A stretch of DNA of 64,000 bases from Pisaster brevispinus (GCA_023634235.1 JAMKCF010000013.1:13703705-13767704), one strand, 5' to 3'; positions 46,801 through 59,424 are shown, counted from the stretch's first letter. Translations and numbers: made by a program. The notes: a model not told the origin generated them from the sequence alone.

Positions 46801-47870
46801 ATCTAATTTAACTCCCAAAATGGAAGAATGGTCGAACCATGCAAACTGCAGCCCTGTGTGACATCAATACAAGGGGTTTATATACAGGTAAAACAAATAA
46901 TCTTATTCCAGGGCTTTTGAATTCTTGACCTTCTTCTTAGACCATTTTTATGTTCTTCCTATTGACATTTGTCTTCTGGGTCTCAAATGGTATCAGCTGG
47001 GTGTATACATGTAGTACTTTTTGTACAGATTTCTTTAACCCTCCTACTGTCTAACCCTTTAATATCATCTACTGTTGTTTTGAATGATAAACAAACTATG
47101 CCAGCCTGCCATATTATATCATGTATGCGTCTACACAGTACACAGTCAACCCTCCAACTGTCAGACCATTTAATATCATCAACCGTTGTTTTAAAAGATA
47201 AACTCTGCCTGCCTGCAACATGACTTTATGTGGTGAATGCATCTACACAGTACACAGTCTGACCATTCAATATCATCCACTGTGTTTTTGAATGATAGAT
47301 AGACTATTCCTGCAATATGATATCATGTAGTTAATGTACACACATGTACGGTTAGTTCTGTGCAAAGTTGTGCCACCATACACAACCTGTGCTGTTGAAT
47401 GGTTTCAAATGGTTGGTCAACTCGCTGAAAAAATAGCAGAGAACTTCTCTTCTCTGATCTAAGGAAGCCTTAAAGGGACATTGAGGGAGAAAGAAAATTA
47501 AACTCATAATTTAAATTATGACTTACACTCTTGAATATGACTTAATAGGCACAAGTCATGCTAAATCATAATTATGGCCTGTACTAAATCAAAATCAGGA
47601 TATGTTAGTCTTAATTATGACTTTCTTTTATTTTTCTCAATGTCCCTTTAATGCTTCCGTACTGATCATATAGCAATTCTAAAAACTTAAGAAGTGCTCA
47701 TGACATGCTCATGACATACTGAACACACTGAAAGTGCTCTCAGGATTCCATCTTAACTTACCTGGGTGCCATTTTAAAGCTAGTTTCCTGTAGGATTTCT
47801 TCAGGTCTGAATCTGTGGCTTCTGTACTCACACCCAGCACCTCATAGTGGCACATCATCTGACCAGCCAT
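40825..47870 (-). CDS. dnajc21: DNAJC21 (J-domain and C2H2 zinc finger ribosome-biogenesis factor)
   Basis: Co-chaperone of Hsp70 needed for late 60S subunit maturation (yeast Jjj1 relative). Exons, 5' to 3': 47870-47762, 46584-46459, 46172-46084, 45856-45551, 44890-44840, 44438-44359, 44043-43922, 43157-43073, 42496-42281, 41980-41587, 41010-40825. The sum is 1764 nt, 587 aa, near the vertebrate length. The J-domain opens [10 protein letters not shown]; the HPD motif is split across exons 1 and 2 (HP|D), followed by [13 protein letters not shown]. Then come [10 protein letters not shown] and [14 protein letters not shown], a charged helix, a U1-like C2H2 finger (CVACNKEF ... HQNSKKH, split over two exons), an acidic stretch (DDDDDEAEE), a Lys-rich segment ([13 protein letters not shown]) and a final C2H2 finger ([20 protein letters not shown]), ending in a basic tail. 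The start has a strong gccATGG context; the first exon extends to an acceptor at 47890, so a separate 5' UTR exon is expected upstream. Confidence 0.95.
42945..43020 (-). repeat. tRNA-like SINE head, minus orientation
   Basis: 'ggctctggtgggattcgaaccca' is the reverse complement of a B-box-like tRNA sequence, with 'gatacccgagccctgca' beside it. It lies in a DNAJC21 intron. It is short and degraded. Confidence 0.4.
44637..44790 (+). repeat. tRNA-derived SINE, family B
   Basis: 'cagtggtctagttgttagc' (A-box-like) and 'ataggtttgaatcctacct' (B-box-like) flank a 13-base G run. The tail 'aaagctttgagtatacagagc' matches the complementary wording 'gtataaagcactgtatactcag' seen near 37088. It lies in a DNAJC21 intron. 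Confidence 0.6.
44955..45246. repeat. Degenerate minisatellite, about 48-bp unit
   Basis: About six imperfect copies of a unit containing 'gtggtaactgtgtgggtgcttt' and 'aagtctttactgacagag' lie in the intron between DNAJC21 exons 4 and 5. Confidence 0.85.
47037..47345. repeat. Tandem repeat of about 111-bp units
   Basis: Three imperfect copies share 'aaccctcc.actgtc', 'aatatcatc.ac.gttgtttt' and 'gc.tctacacagtacacagtc'. The first two begin at 47037 and 47148; the third is shortened. It lies in the first DNAJC21 intron. Confidence 0.8.
47470..47651. mobile_element. MITE-like element with 'ttaaagggacattgag' terminal repeats
   Basis: The left end ttaaagggacattgagggag is mirrored by the right end tctcaatgtccctttaa. 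The interior is rich in 'cataattatgac' and its complement. A related AT-rich sequence with 'cataactatgac' repeats lies at about 55640-55900. Confidence 0.65.
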
Positions 47871-48540
47871 GGCCTGGACAGTTTTTCTCTCTGGAAAAGA
47901 AAATCGTTGTGTCGAGAAAACTTAGAGAATGACTAGTAACATACATCAATACTTGTATGCACCATAGAATACTTGTTCATGGCAGAATTGTTCTTGTTTT
48001 TTCTGCCAAATTTTTCTTGATGATGTTTTAAGTGTTCTAAATTGATTCATTACATACTGAAGATCAAATCAATGTTCTTAGCATGCATTTTATGATTTTT
48101 GAAAGCAGTACAAGTTTGGCAAATCTGGTCTCTTGTCCGACAAAAATAGCTGAAATGCCATTATACACCATGTCAATATTAATGGATATCAATACAATGC
48201 AAACTAACGACTGTTACATCCAAAACCCATAATACATCAACGGTAAACTGAACACATGACCGCATAATCTAACGAGACGGTGGTAGGTTGGTGGGTACCC
48301 GTCTATTCTGATATAGTCTAATAAAGTCAGTCATTATCGATGGTTTCTCAGATTGTGGACTTAAAAACATAAATTTTGCACCCCAAAAAAATTGACTGTG
48401 AGTGTGAGTACATTTAAATGCCGATGTTGCATCTTTGACATATCGAGAAGACAGCAGTAGGGTAGGCAATTTGCAAGCTATTTTTTTTTTGGTGTTTTGA
48501 CATTTTGTGGCATTTTTTTTTTGGTCGGATGTTCAGTTGT

Positions 48541-48640
48541 CCACCTTGTTGGGCTGTTATGGCTCTCTTTTAACATTGGTCTTAAACATCGATGTTAAAA
48601 ATAAAAGAGAGCCATAGCATTAACAGCCCAACAAGGTGGG
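48541..48640. repeat. 100-bp inverted repeat upstream of DNAJC21
   Basis: The left arm ccaccttgttgggctgtt-atggctctctttta pairs with the right arm at 48601-48640, with a 5-base bulge. An inner palindrome aacatcgatgtt lies near the loop. It could be a small MITE or a transcribed hairpin; it lies about 0.65 kb 5' of the exon holding the DNAJC21 start. Confidence 0.8.
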
Positions 48641-50359
48641 CTAGGTATTCGGAAAATTATAGCAATTTAGCCGAATCGCAATTTATACACTGTCAACGGT
48701 CAATGAGTTCCTAGGGCGTTAGTTAGTAGTAGTACAGAACTATACTAATCATATAAAAAACTAGTGTACTGTGTGGTCTAGCTGACACTGACTGAGTCTG
48801 ACACTGACAGTGACAGGTCTAGTGGTACATGATGATGTAGTGGTGTCGTGATACTGACGATGAAGTAAAAAGTCACAACAGGCCACATTAAAAAGGGGTT
48901 AAAAAAGTAGCTGCCGGAAATGTTTCCTAAATAAAATAGTAAAAGAGTACATGACATCCACAATTACAAGGTGACAACAAAAACTAGCTGATCAAATCAA
49001 ACTTGATCATATGCCTGCACTGATGCTGACTGAATGATGAATGAAGACGAACTTCCGAAGTGAACAATTATTTTTGACGTCGATTTAATTATTTTATCTT
49101 TAAAGTCATAGATTCATTGATGTTTCACATTGAGACCAATCTGAAATTTAGATATAAAAAACATTGTTAGAAATAAATTTCAAAAACACCCATGTCCAAA
49201 CTTACATGTAAAAACGGTGAAATATTAGTTTTTACAGCTAAAATATTGTAGCAGTCTGTTCCACTCCACAATTACCAATTTATGTAGAGAAATTATTCTG
49301 GCAGATCAAGTCTGGTAACAAACTAAGTAACGCAAAGCATGTGCATATCTAGAACAAGCATGGTGGGAGCAGACTACAGTTTGCCGGTGCCTTTCAGTTT
49401 ATTCAAAAGAGGGCGCTATCAGACGAAATTTCTATACACAAACTATTATTCGCCATATTATGGGGCAGGGACTGATTATCGGGGGGGGGGGGGGCAAAAA
49501 GGGCCTGTTTTGTAGCTTTGCATAGTGACCCATTGCACAACCATAGAGCAATGACACAACCGAGACAGTTATTTCGTGTATGGCACTTATTTAATTGTTT
49601 ATAACTGATATGACGTTGAAATGAATTGATTATATAGTTTTGTATTTATTTAATTACGCATACAGGATGGTGATTAGTAAACGAGGAGACTGCTCAAATT
49701 TAAATGTGGGAGGAACACCCTCAAATGGGGGGGGGAACCCGCGCAAAAGAACTGCACACCCATCCAATCTACTGAATGCAAGGCTCCAGTTTGAAGTGGG
49801 ATTTGAACTGGGGTCCACACAATTAGGGAAATTTAATCACGGAGCCATCCTGATCTGTTTAATGATTTATATAATTACGTTAATCCGGAGGTCGTTGGTT
49901 CAAGTCCCGCTCCAGTCAATTTTTTTTGTTCAAACCCAAATATTAAAACAATTTACCCAGTCAGTTTTCTCTTGTGGTTTCTTACTATAAATACAAATTG
50001 TGACAAATTTATACTACTAATAAGTACGTGAGTTTCAGTTGTACTAACTGTAGCTTAGTCTGTCTTTATTCATTTTCTTATTACTTTAATTTTGTTTTGG
50101 TTGTATCTTGTACATCAGTCATTATTTTATTTTATTTTTCTAAATCCTTTTCATAGGGGTCACGTAATTTCACTGCAAGTTCACTCAAACTGGCTTCACT
50201 GATTATAGCAAAGCGGCCGTAGAAGACTTGCATTGTTGGTTTTCTTTGATGGTGAAACAATCATTGGACTTGGCTTTTACATACGTTCTTCAAAAACTAA
50301 TGTCTTCTCAGAAATTTAGTTTGTCCAAGGATGCTTTAGAACGATAAAGTTGGTGTGGT

Positions 50360-50360
<1 letters not shown>

Positions 50361-50398
<38 letters not shown>

Positions 50399-50408
50399 GG
50401 GGGGGGGG
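50361..50408. repeat. T37-G11 homopolymer junction
   Basis: Thirty-seven T are followed directly by eleven G. Frames crossing it give poly-Lys on the minus strand and are not genes. Confidence 0.93.
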
Positions 50409-50800
50409 TAAAATTACGCACACAAACGTGTTCCAGCTTTGGAGCCAGCTTTGGAGCCGGTGTGGCAGGAGATTCTGTCCCCGAGATATATAACCAAACA
50501 GACATATGAAGGTAAACCACATACTACAACCATGCACGTCCTACGGTAACTGCCGCTGGTTCCCTGCTTCTCTTCTTATTTGTAAACGGTATATGTGCTG
50601 TTGGTACCAGCGCGCTGCCGCGGTTTGGTTAGTCTCTTTTCCGTGTCGTTTGTTCTTCAGTTGTGATGAGCTCATGAATATTAATGACATTATGAGAATA
50701 CGGAATATTAATGTATTTAAATAATAGTCACGACCCCATACCCCTGTGTGTGCGGACGACGTGAACACGGTACGTACGTCACACTGCTGTGGATTTAAAA

Positions 50801-50914
50801 ATGGCCGGGCTAGAGAGAGAGGCGACCGTGACAAAAGAAAACACCAAGTTTAACTTCACTCTCGGTCTCAGTCTCAGCATGGAGGTGGTCTCAGCATGGA
50901 GGTCCAGTAGTTAG
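50801..50914 (+). CDS. Candidate short ORF / first exon of an unidentified gene
   Basis: An ATG at 50801 opens a 37-codon frame (MAGLEREATVTKENTKFNFT...). It follows a CpG-richer stretch with 'tacgtacgtcac' and a TATA-like 'gatttaaaa'. I do not recognise the protein. Two exon-like pieces follow: 52470-52521, after the acceptor cctttag, reading ADLVESEEGLDDVFYLS; and 53004 onward, after ttcatcag, reading TVPMDANSWVFKIQGHK then a stop. The phases of these pieces do not join cleanly, so this may be a decayed gene, an incompletely resolved one, or chance. Confidence 0.2.
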   Translation: MAGLEREATVTKENTKFNFTLGLSLSMEVVSAWRSSS

Positions 50915-51048
50915 TAATTCTACCTTCATGGTCTCAGTCAGCGAAATACCGAGGTACGATAGTGATAGTTATTTTCAAAGAAATAGTAATTAATTTAAAT
51001 AATATTGGTGCTGAAATACTTTTAGTTTTAGATCAACCGTACACAACA

Positions 51049-52056
51049 CAATGGGAAACTACAACCGTGCACAAGTCAATGGGAAACTACAACCATGCAC
51101 AAGTCAATGGGAAACTACAACCATGCACAACTCTATGGGAAACTACAACCATGCACAACTCAATGGGAAACTACAACCATGCACAACTCAATGGGAAACT
51201 ACAACCATACACAACTCAATTGGAAACTACAACCATGCACAAGTCAATGGGAAACTACAACCATACACAACTCTATGGGAAACTACAACCATGCACAACT
51301 CAATGGGAAACTACAACCATACACAACTCAATGGGAAACTACAACCATGCACAACTCTATGGGAAACTACAACCATGCACAAGTCAATGGGAAACTATAA
51401 CCATGCACAACTCAATGGGAAACTACAACCATGCACAACTCAATGGGAAACTACAACCATGCACAACTCAATGGAAAACTACAACCATGCACAACTCAAT
51501 GGGAAACTACAACCATACACAACTCAATGGGAAACTACAACCATGCACAAGTCAATGGGAAACTACAACCATACACAACTCAATGGGAAACTACAACCAT
51601 GCACAACTCTATGGGAAACTACAACCATGCACAAGTCAATGGGAAACTACAACCATGCACAACTCAATGGGAAACTACAACCATACACAACTCAATGGGA
51701 AACTACAACCACACACAAGTCAATGGGAAACTACAACCATACACAACTCAATGGGAAACTACAACCATGCACAACTCAATGGGAAACTACAACCATACAC
51801 AACTCAATGGGAAACTACAACCATACACAACTCAATGGGAAACTACAACCATGCACAACTCAATGGGAAACTACAACCATACACAACTCAGTGGGAAACT
51901 ACAACCATACACAACTCAATGGGAAACTACAACCATACACAACTCAATGGGAAACTACAACCATACACAACTCATTGGGAAACTACAACCATGCACAAGT
52001 CAATGGGAAACTACAACCATGCACAACTCTATGGGAAACTACAACCATGCACAAGG
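51049..52056. repeat. 28-bp minisatellite, 36 copies
   Basis: Thirty-six consecutive units of consensus caatgggaaactacaaccat + gcacaact, each exactly 28 bp, with no indel over 1008 bp. Units differ at a few positions only: catgcac/catacac, aact/aagt, caatg/ctatg. Because 28 leaves remainder 1 on division by 3 and the unit has no stop in any forward frame, all three plus-strand frames are open across the array and encode the same cyclic 28-residue repeat. There is no promoter or splice evidence for translation. Confidence 0.98.
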
Positions 52057-55000
52057 CTTCTCAGAGTCCTCAGAGGTTACAAGAAAACAACACATTTAAT
52101 ATGCTAGTGTACTGGAGTGACGAATAACTACTGGGGAAAGATGTGAAAGGTCACAATAAAATTTACTAGCAAAGCTAGTTTGGGTTTTTTATACAAGGGA
52201 AAATGAGAAGAAGAATGTTATAGACAATGCTTGTAGAACAGGGTGACAGTGCAATGCTTTTAGAATGGGATTAAGGTGTAGAAAATGAAGAGTATTGCTT
52301 ATTCTCTTGTCTTAATTATTTCAGTGGCAACAACACATTGATCAACAGTGACAGTATCAGGTCTGATCCTTCAAATATCTAGATGAAGCACACCTATGAT
52401 ACCCCTGTTGTAGTTGTTATTAATGTATTAACTGTTGTTCCATTTGTTTTTGTTCACAATGTCCTTTAGTAGCTGACCTGGTTGAATCTGAGGAAGGGCT
52501 TGATGATGTGTTCTATCTTTCGTGAGATGCTTGGGCTGTCAACTTTTTCAGAAGGAAAATTAGCACAGTTGAAGGAAGGGTTGTAAACATTATGGGAGAA
52601 TGACTGACTGGAGTATTTTCAGATAATTGTACCCATGGTAAGTACTTGCCTAAATTCAGTTTCCAATACAAATTCAATTTAAAATCTGATGGAAAAAAAT
52701 AAGACATGCAACTGTACATTCATGAACAAGTTGATTCGTACCATAAAACAGCTAAACAAGAAAATTGCAACAATCAACTTTGAAGCAAGTACACTTTGAA
52801 ATACCGAAAATCATTTTTCTAACAGTTATTTTGTCTTTAGTGAATTAAATCTATGGGAAATGAATGTGTAGTTCTTCTGATATACTTGTGTTAGATTGCC
52901 CTAAAACTAAATAATAATTTGCCATATCCACTTATAAACATTTTCTAGATGATTTGATTGATTTCAACTAAGTGTGTATTTCTCTATTGTATTCTTTCAT
53001 CAGACTGTTCCAATGGATGCAAACAGCTGGGTGTTCAAGATACAAGGCCATAAGTAGCCAAGTTGCAGAGCAGATGAATTCATCCCCAACACATCAAAAT
53101 TTAGCTTTTACATATGTATATATGGCTCAAGACACTTTTGGGTGGCATTGTCGTTTCTATTTGTTGAAAACAAATTATAGAAGTAATGTTGTTTTTAAAG
53201 ATACAAGCAGTCCCTGTTGTATCATTTACATGAACCATCATAAATCCAAAGGGCAATTTTTCCAACAATTTGGACATGTACAATGTTGTATTGTTATGTA
53301 TCATTGTCAAGACGGAATGTACAAGTGCTCACATTTCCTCTCAATTTAGGTTAAGTTCCATACGTTTATGATGTAAGTACTTTGAATATTTGAAAAAACT
53401 TTAGATGGAAATATTGCATCAGGGAGATTAGTACCACATTCAATTTTGTAATTTACTTGTAACAAATAAAACAACTCACCATCAAAGATATATCTTAAAT
53501 ATAGTATAGTTTTATAACTCTCATCAAATTCCCACATTACAGAAAGAGTAACTAAAGTTACAACAACCACAAGTCTGAAGAGGGATTGTTGCTTTGCATC
53601 ATTCAAAACCTTTGTTCAATGTATTGTTTGTTATACAACAATGGAATAGGACAGTACTTGCCAATCATTGAAGAAATAAAGATTGTGCAAACAGATGCAC
53701 CAAATGCAGTAAAATTTTCTTCTGATTTATTTTCAACTGCTTTATGTGTTTTCTTCATTTCATATTTACATTCTAGAGTTAAGATTCTTGGGCGAAGATA
53801 AATTTCAACGGTGGAGGGAGGTAGATAACTTTTAACAAAGTTATAAATGACAATTGCCAATACAAATTTTCAGCTAATTGAACCCCATGTTTTGGTTGTT
53901 TTATATAGCTCGAATAAAGTCAACTAATTGTTGGAAGGGCGAGGGATCTTGCATAAACGCCCAGCACACTTATTTATTTGTTCACGCAAATTGCAAGAAT
54001 CTTCCGGTGGTAGCCGTTTTTTATATCTCGTACATAGAGTTTTCAATTATTTCCGACGATAGATAGGTATAGGCCCTATGATGGTGAATTAATCAAAGTT
54101 CCTGTCAACATTGTTTTGAGTGTTCGTGACTGAAAGCTTTTTGCAACAATTAGGGAAGCAATTTAATTGAAATTACACGCGTCCGTTTTTACATTCTTAC
54201 CGATCCATGGCTTTATTAATCATGACAGTGTGGATGAAAACTTGTATACGTTTTTAAACTCCAAGTCGTCTCAAAATGCAGAAAAGTGTAATAATATTAA
54301 GTTAGTTATATCACGGTTGAAGGGGTTTTGGGCTTTCCTCGATTTGTCATTACTGAAGTTGTATTTCCATCTGTAGTCTCCAACGATACTTTGTTCACGT
54401 ATGCTAATCAGTTGACTTTTGACCCTAAAATATTCTCAGTATATTTGCATGCAGAGCGTATCTTCGCAATGCATTGTGGGGCAATTTTCACACAGAGATC
54501 AGAGATAGGGAACTGACACCGTTCTTTTACCGTCGTCATCATCGTTGTGATATTCTTCGTTTATGTGATTATTTGAAGTTAAATGCAAGTATTATTTCCA
54601 TTGTTTATTGGAGCTATAATCAAAACAATATTAAACGCATAGCCGATTCTAAAAGGACAGAACTCTACATTTATTTATTGACCGTCTCCTGCAGATTGCA
54701 TAATAAATACTAATACTAGACTCACTTTACAAGTTCAACTCGGAATCTAGAATTAGAAATCTTCTATCAGCTTATCAGTAAATCTAGACGCGTAATAACA
54801 ACTGTTACAGAACTCTATCTCTACACCATCCCCAACCTGGTAAAAGGAACCAAAAACTAATAATGAACAAAACAAAAAAGTAATGTGCGCAAAATAATAC
54901 GCGTGGCATCACAACGTTCTCCAATAGTTTTGATCAAGGCTTTTATAACAACTGAGACGTGATAATGATTATGTCCATTACAGAATGAACTACATCTCCA

Positions 55001-56104
55001 TGATTATTTTGCTCACAAATTTCCCACAGTAACTGTTGTTGTACAAACATGCATTGAATTCTAGAATCCACGAATAGTTCTATATCTACCCCTATTGCAT
55101 ACTACCGCCGAATTACAAAAACAATATATTGGTAATTTGTTTGTGGCTTGTATTTTGAAGAACAACAATTTGACACACACACAAATATTTGACAATTTAA
55201 ACCAAAAACAACACGCATTCGTTTTCGTCTTAATAATAATCTTGAATTTTTCACCGGGACCATCGCAATAACCTGTAAAAAAGACTAACTAAAATTATAA
55301 GACTCTTCCAACAATGAAGCTCATCAACTTGAAATTTCCCAATTTGTTTTCGTCATTGTGGTGGTATTGAAGGTTGATTTAAATAATTAAGTATCTCTTT
55401 TCCTTCAGAGGTAAATATCATTTGGATACGAGACAAATCGTCAAAGATGATCCCAATGAATAAGTGTAGTATTAAAAAAGTTGCACTTGAGTTATAGCCT
55501 GGACATGCCTTTATATTACTTTAGTAGACCTATAAACACTATACAAAGTTTACATTGTTTCATTTATTTAGTGCATTGAGCAAAAACTGTGTTTTTGTTT
55601 CGTTTTGCTTTGTTTGTCGTTTGTTTTCTATGCATGTGCTTAAATGGACAGTGAGAAAGAGAATTTTTTAATTGAAGGTAATAATATAATTATCACCTAC
55701 ATTTCATAATTATGACTTCAGTACACGACATAATGATGACGGGTATTTCATAACTTATTATGACCTACAGTACAAGTCATAACTTTGGTTTATCTTATAA
55801 CTATGACCTACATTGTAGTCATAAATATCACTTATTATCCCTCATAAATATGACTTAGTTGGCACAAATAATAAATCAACTTTTAATGTAAATCATAACA
55901 TGAAATATACCGGTAATGCGTAAATAATTAATACTAACTCTTAACTGTGATAGCGCATTTGTTGTCTCTCTTTGAAGCCCCAACATCTGTCAGGGTTAAA
56001 AAGCCTGTTCGATTTAAAAAGCGTGTGCACATTTTGAACTTGCTTGCGCTCAAGCAAAACATATTTTTAGATCCAAAACTAACTTTAGAGGGATGCGACC
56101 GGAG

Positions 56105-56320
56105 CGCAGCGGCGTAGCCAAGGGGAGAGGGGCCTGGTGTGGGGGGGGGGCACGCCCCCAAAATGTCCGGTTCCCCAAGGTGCCCCCCACCCCACCACGA
56201 AAACAAAAATCGCGATAGAAACAGAAAAAAGTATGACCACCCCCATTTACAAACCCATTAAAAGCGCCCCTCTACCCCCCCCCCCCCCCACTACCGAAAA
56301 AGTCCTGGCTACGCCACTGT
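56105..56320. mobile_element. MITE-like element with 'ggcgtagcca' terminal inverted repeats
   Basis: The left end gcagcggcgtagccaagg and right end cctggctacgccactg are inverted. The interior is G-run then C-run rich (ggggggggggg near 56140, long C run near 56275-56290). Elements with this terminus are common in marine invertebrate genomes as I recall. Confidence 0.55.
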
Positions 56321-59300
56321 TGTTTGTTGTCTTCTAAAAAAAACTTGTTCCAAATTAAAAAGGAGACCTCTTTTATTGTTTGTGTTTGTTCGTGTTCCGT
56401 TACAGCTTTTCTTTTATATTATAATACTGCAGTGACGATTGGTGATCGTGAGAATAACGATGAAGCCCTGTATTTCAGAGCTGTTTGGCACCCCCTCTCG
56501 TGTTAAAAAATGGAGACGCTGCGTTCAACTTTCGCAAAAATGCATATTCATTAGTAATTTCAACCCGCTTCTGAATATTCAATAACACTGTTTATTTTGG
56601 AAACGATGCAAACACAGGGTAAGAAAAACCTCCATGCATGATCCGACTTTACAAGAGGTGTCAGTGGACAGTTTTACGTAATATAAACTGTATTCACGTG
56701 ACAGAATACGGTTGCTTTGAAAGCTAATTAGCTTAACACAATAACTATCTTTGGCAAAACAATAGACACGACATTACGACTGCCTTGGACTGCCAGAGAC
56801 TAACAAAGTTTTGCGCATGCGCTTTTTAGTCACAACCATCCGTGGTTTAGCTTCATACGTCGTGTTGGTTATATGCCTCACGGCAAACTGTGTACAAACT
56901 TCTTCTGATAGCGCCCTCTTTTGAATCATCCTCTGTCAGCCCATGTTAATTTCCCATATGGGGGACCGAATCTCCGGCGGACAGAAATCCCTGGGACACC
57001 GGTGTGATAGGATATTCTGTCCTCCCTGCCTAGAGAATGTCCCCCGAATTGCAAACCGTGTGGAAATCTTGTGTAACAGCGCCCTCTTTTTCAGCCCATA
57101 GATTAACCGTATGGTGGACAGTCTAGACTGGTCCCCGTCTTTATCTGCAAGGACAGGTACTGGTATACAGGCCTAATTATTTAATTGGATACAATTATTT
57201 CATTGGATAAACGTGCTGTGACGTAAGCTTTCCATAGCCCTATCTGCGTTATGATTGGTCGAGGTTACCAGGTGATAGTTCGCCATCTTGCACTTTTAAT
57301 CGCCTGTACAGCATGTGGTGTTGTTTTATTTACTGTATGAACACGTACGTGTGGATTTACTGGAGTCTCTGTATGAAATGAATGCTAGGTCAAAGGTGCA
57401 TCTGGCAACATGCGGCCAGGTTGGTATCTGGCGTTATTCACGAGCCTCGATGTGACGTCAGATGTTCGGGTTGGTGAACACACACACACTTTTTTGTGAA
57501 TCCCGTAAATCGAGGACTTCTTTTTTGTTCTCCCATTGTTCGGACTTAATTTTGTTAGCGACGTCCCCGTTGGTTTTGTACACGAAAGCGAAGCGAGGAC
57601 GTCCTCGCTCTGCCAAACACCCGGATCCCTTTTGTTAAAGTCCTCGGTTTCAACGGGTAGACACGCTCACACACACCGGGAACAAAATCCCCTGTGAACA
57701 CAGGAAATAGCGGGAACTTTTGCATCTGTACAAAATAAATCGTCTGCAACATATTGATTGATTAACATCCTAATAACCATAGCCATCTATGATTTTGAGC
57801 CTGGATCTGTTAACGCCTTATTAGTCGAGATTACCCATGCGCAACTTGACAATTCGTCTCTACACGAAAACGGTGCGTGATTTTCGTCATTCCAATTTTG
57901 CGGGACTGTCTGTTTCATGTAGGCGTACCCTAAATATAGCACACGGTACACTGTACACGAATCACGTGACACAAACAAATGAACTGAATATTGGTTTCTT
58001 CGACCAAAATATAATGTTGTGATATACTCTTCAGTTTATTTTACTATTTTACATAAGCTATTACAGTAGCGTACTCAGAATTGTTAGCTGGGGACGAATC
58101 CTCTCTTGCCAATAGAGAGATAGGAAGGAACATTGTTTCCTCACTCCTTTACTCCCAAAATGCCACACTCTCGATCAGTTGTCCTTAATCAGAATGACAC
58201 GGAGAAAGGTCCCAAAGGGCCATGCACGTAATTAACCAGGTCGCATAGGCCAAAGGAGTCCGGTTCAATCATGAGTTTTGACTCCGATGATCACCCGAAA
58301 ACGGGTCATACCTACCCACAATCGGGCAACATTGTACCGAAAACGTGTATAGCAAAAAAAAAACAAAAAAAAACCCGGAACATTCTCAGTGTCAATTCTA
58401 ACCCGAGCTTTTTATGTTATATCAAGCTATTACAGGGAATAATTATTATCTCATCTCATGGCTAATAAAAATAATGTTATAAAACTAGATATATAAAAAA
58501 GTATTACATTTCTTTTTTAAGGACGGTCACTGTAGGGTGTTCGGATAGGTTTTAGTTTTCCTTTAGAATAACATTAGACCGATAAGACAGTAATAATAGT
58601 AGTTTTTTATGTGAACTTCCTGCTTGAACTGGCAGAAAAAGTCAAACAATGAGCCACTCCCGTGTGTTACGTTTTGGTCCAGAAGCCAACTCCAACTTTT
58701 TGAACATGTGTCATATGGCTCGGCGGGAGATATAATTTTGTTCATGAATGAAAACTCAAGATGGACAATGACAGGTGAACATTATCCCGCTATGAGTTAC
58801 CGAAAAGTTCATGTATATTGAATACATATAACATTGTAGTGTTTTTAATCTTTTTGTATTCTTCTTTTTTTTTTCCTTTTTTTTTTTTTTTTTCTTTTAA
58901 CAGGGGAGCCTTCACCATTAGGATATTTCTTTTCGGTTCCTGTAAAAACTAAGTACAATCTAAGTTTAAACTAATAAAAAAATCAGTATAAATAAACAAC
59001 AAACTATTACAATAACATCAAAACTAACATTTGTGAGTACAATACACCTCTAGGATGGCTAGCTCTCCTGTGTGATGTCTCACGCAATTATTTCTGTTAA
59101 TTTGTAGAGAGCCAGTCAGTAATTAGAGTTGCCTCATCCCTTCCACCGCTAGCTTATCTTGGGCTCAATTTCATATAGAACTGAGTAAGCAAAACATTGC
59201 TCAACAAAATTATTTTCTGTTTAGCACAAATGAACAGGAAATCAGTCACAAATGATACATGTATATAAGTGACAAGGTACTTTGACTGGTAACCTTTTTA

Positions 59301-59424
59301 TGGCACAGCTGTTTAGTGTTTTGCAAAAGTGTGTGTGCTTAAGAAGGTCTGTAAATTTGATCCCGTTTGTATTAAAGTCAGAGGTAATTCCACATCCAGC
59401 CATGCCCACATTTTAAGCCATTTT

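Larger units (their letters stand above)
47891..50800. other. 5' region of DNAJC21 and intergenic DNA
   Basis: An acceptor-like tcttttccag at 47891-47900 (minus) suggests a non-coding first exon further right, which I could not place. The region holds the hairpin at 48541-48640, a 14-base G run at 49481-49494, a tRNA-like fragment at about 49850-49920 and a T37-G11 tract at 50361-50408. No protein gene is supported. Confidence 0.45.

Noticed and set aside
49850..49920. tRNA gene suggested by 'ggtcgttggttcaagtccc'
   Set aside because: A B-box-like stretch is present but no plausible acceptor stem or anticodon arm could be folded. It fits a tRNA-derived SINE fragment.
51049..52056. CRISPR-like array
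   Set aside because: The 28-bp unit length looks suggestive, but the units are directly abutting with no spacers and the DNA is from an animal nucleus.
50962..52107. Open frames of 381, 358 and 222 codons giving a 28-residue repeat protein
   Set aside because: They come from the 28-bp minisatellite, which is open in all three frames. There is no initiation context, splice support or codon-type substitution pattern.
54167..54713. Three overlapping short frames that looked like a decayed transposon or recombinase
   Set aside because: I could not match any catalytic motif. The frames are in different registers with stops, so nothing beyond possible decay can be claimed.
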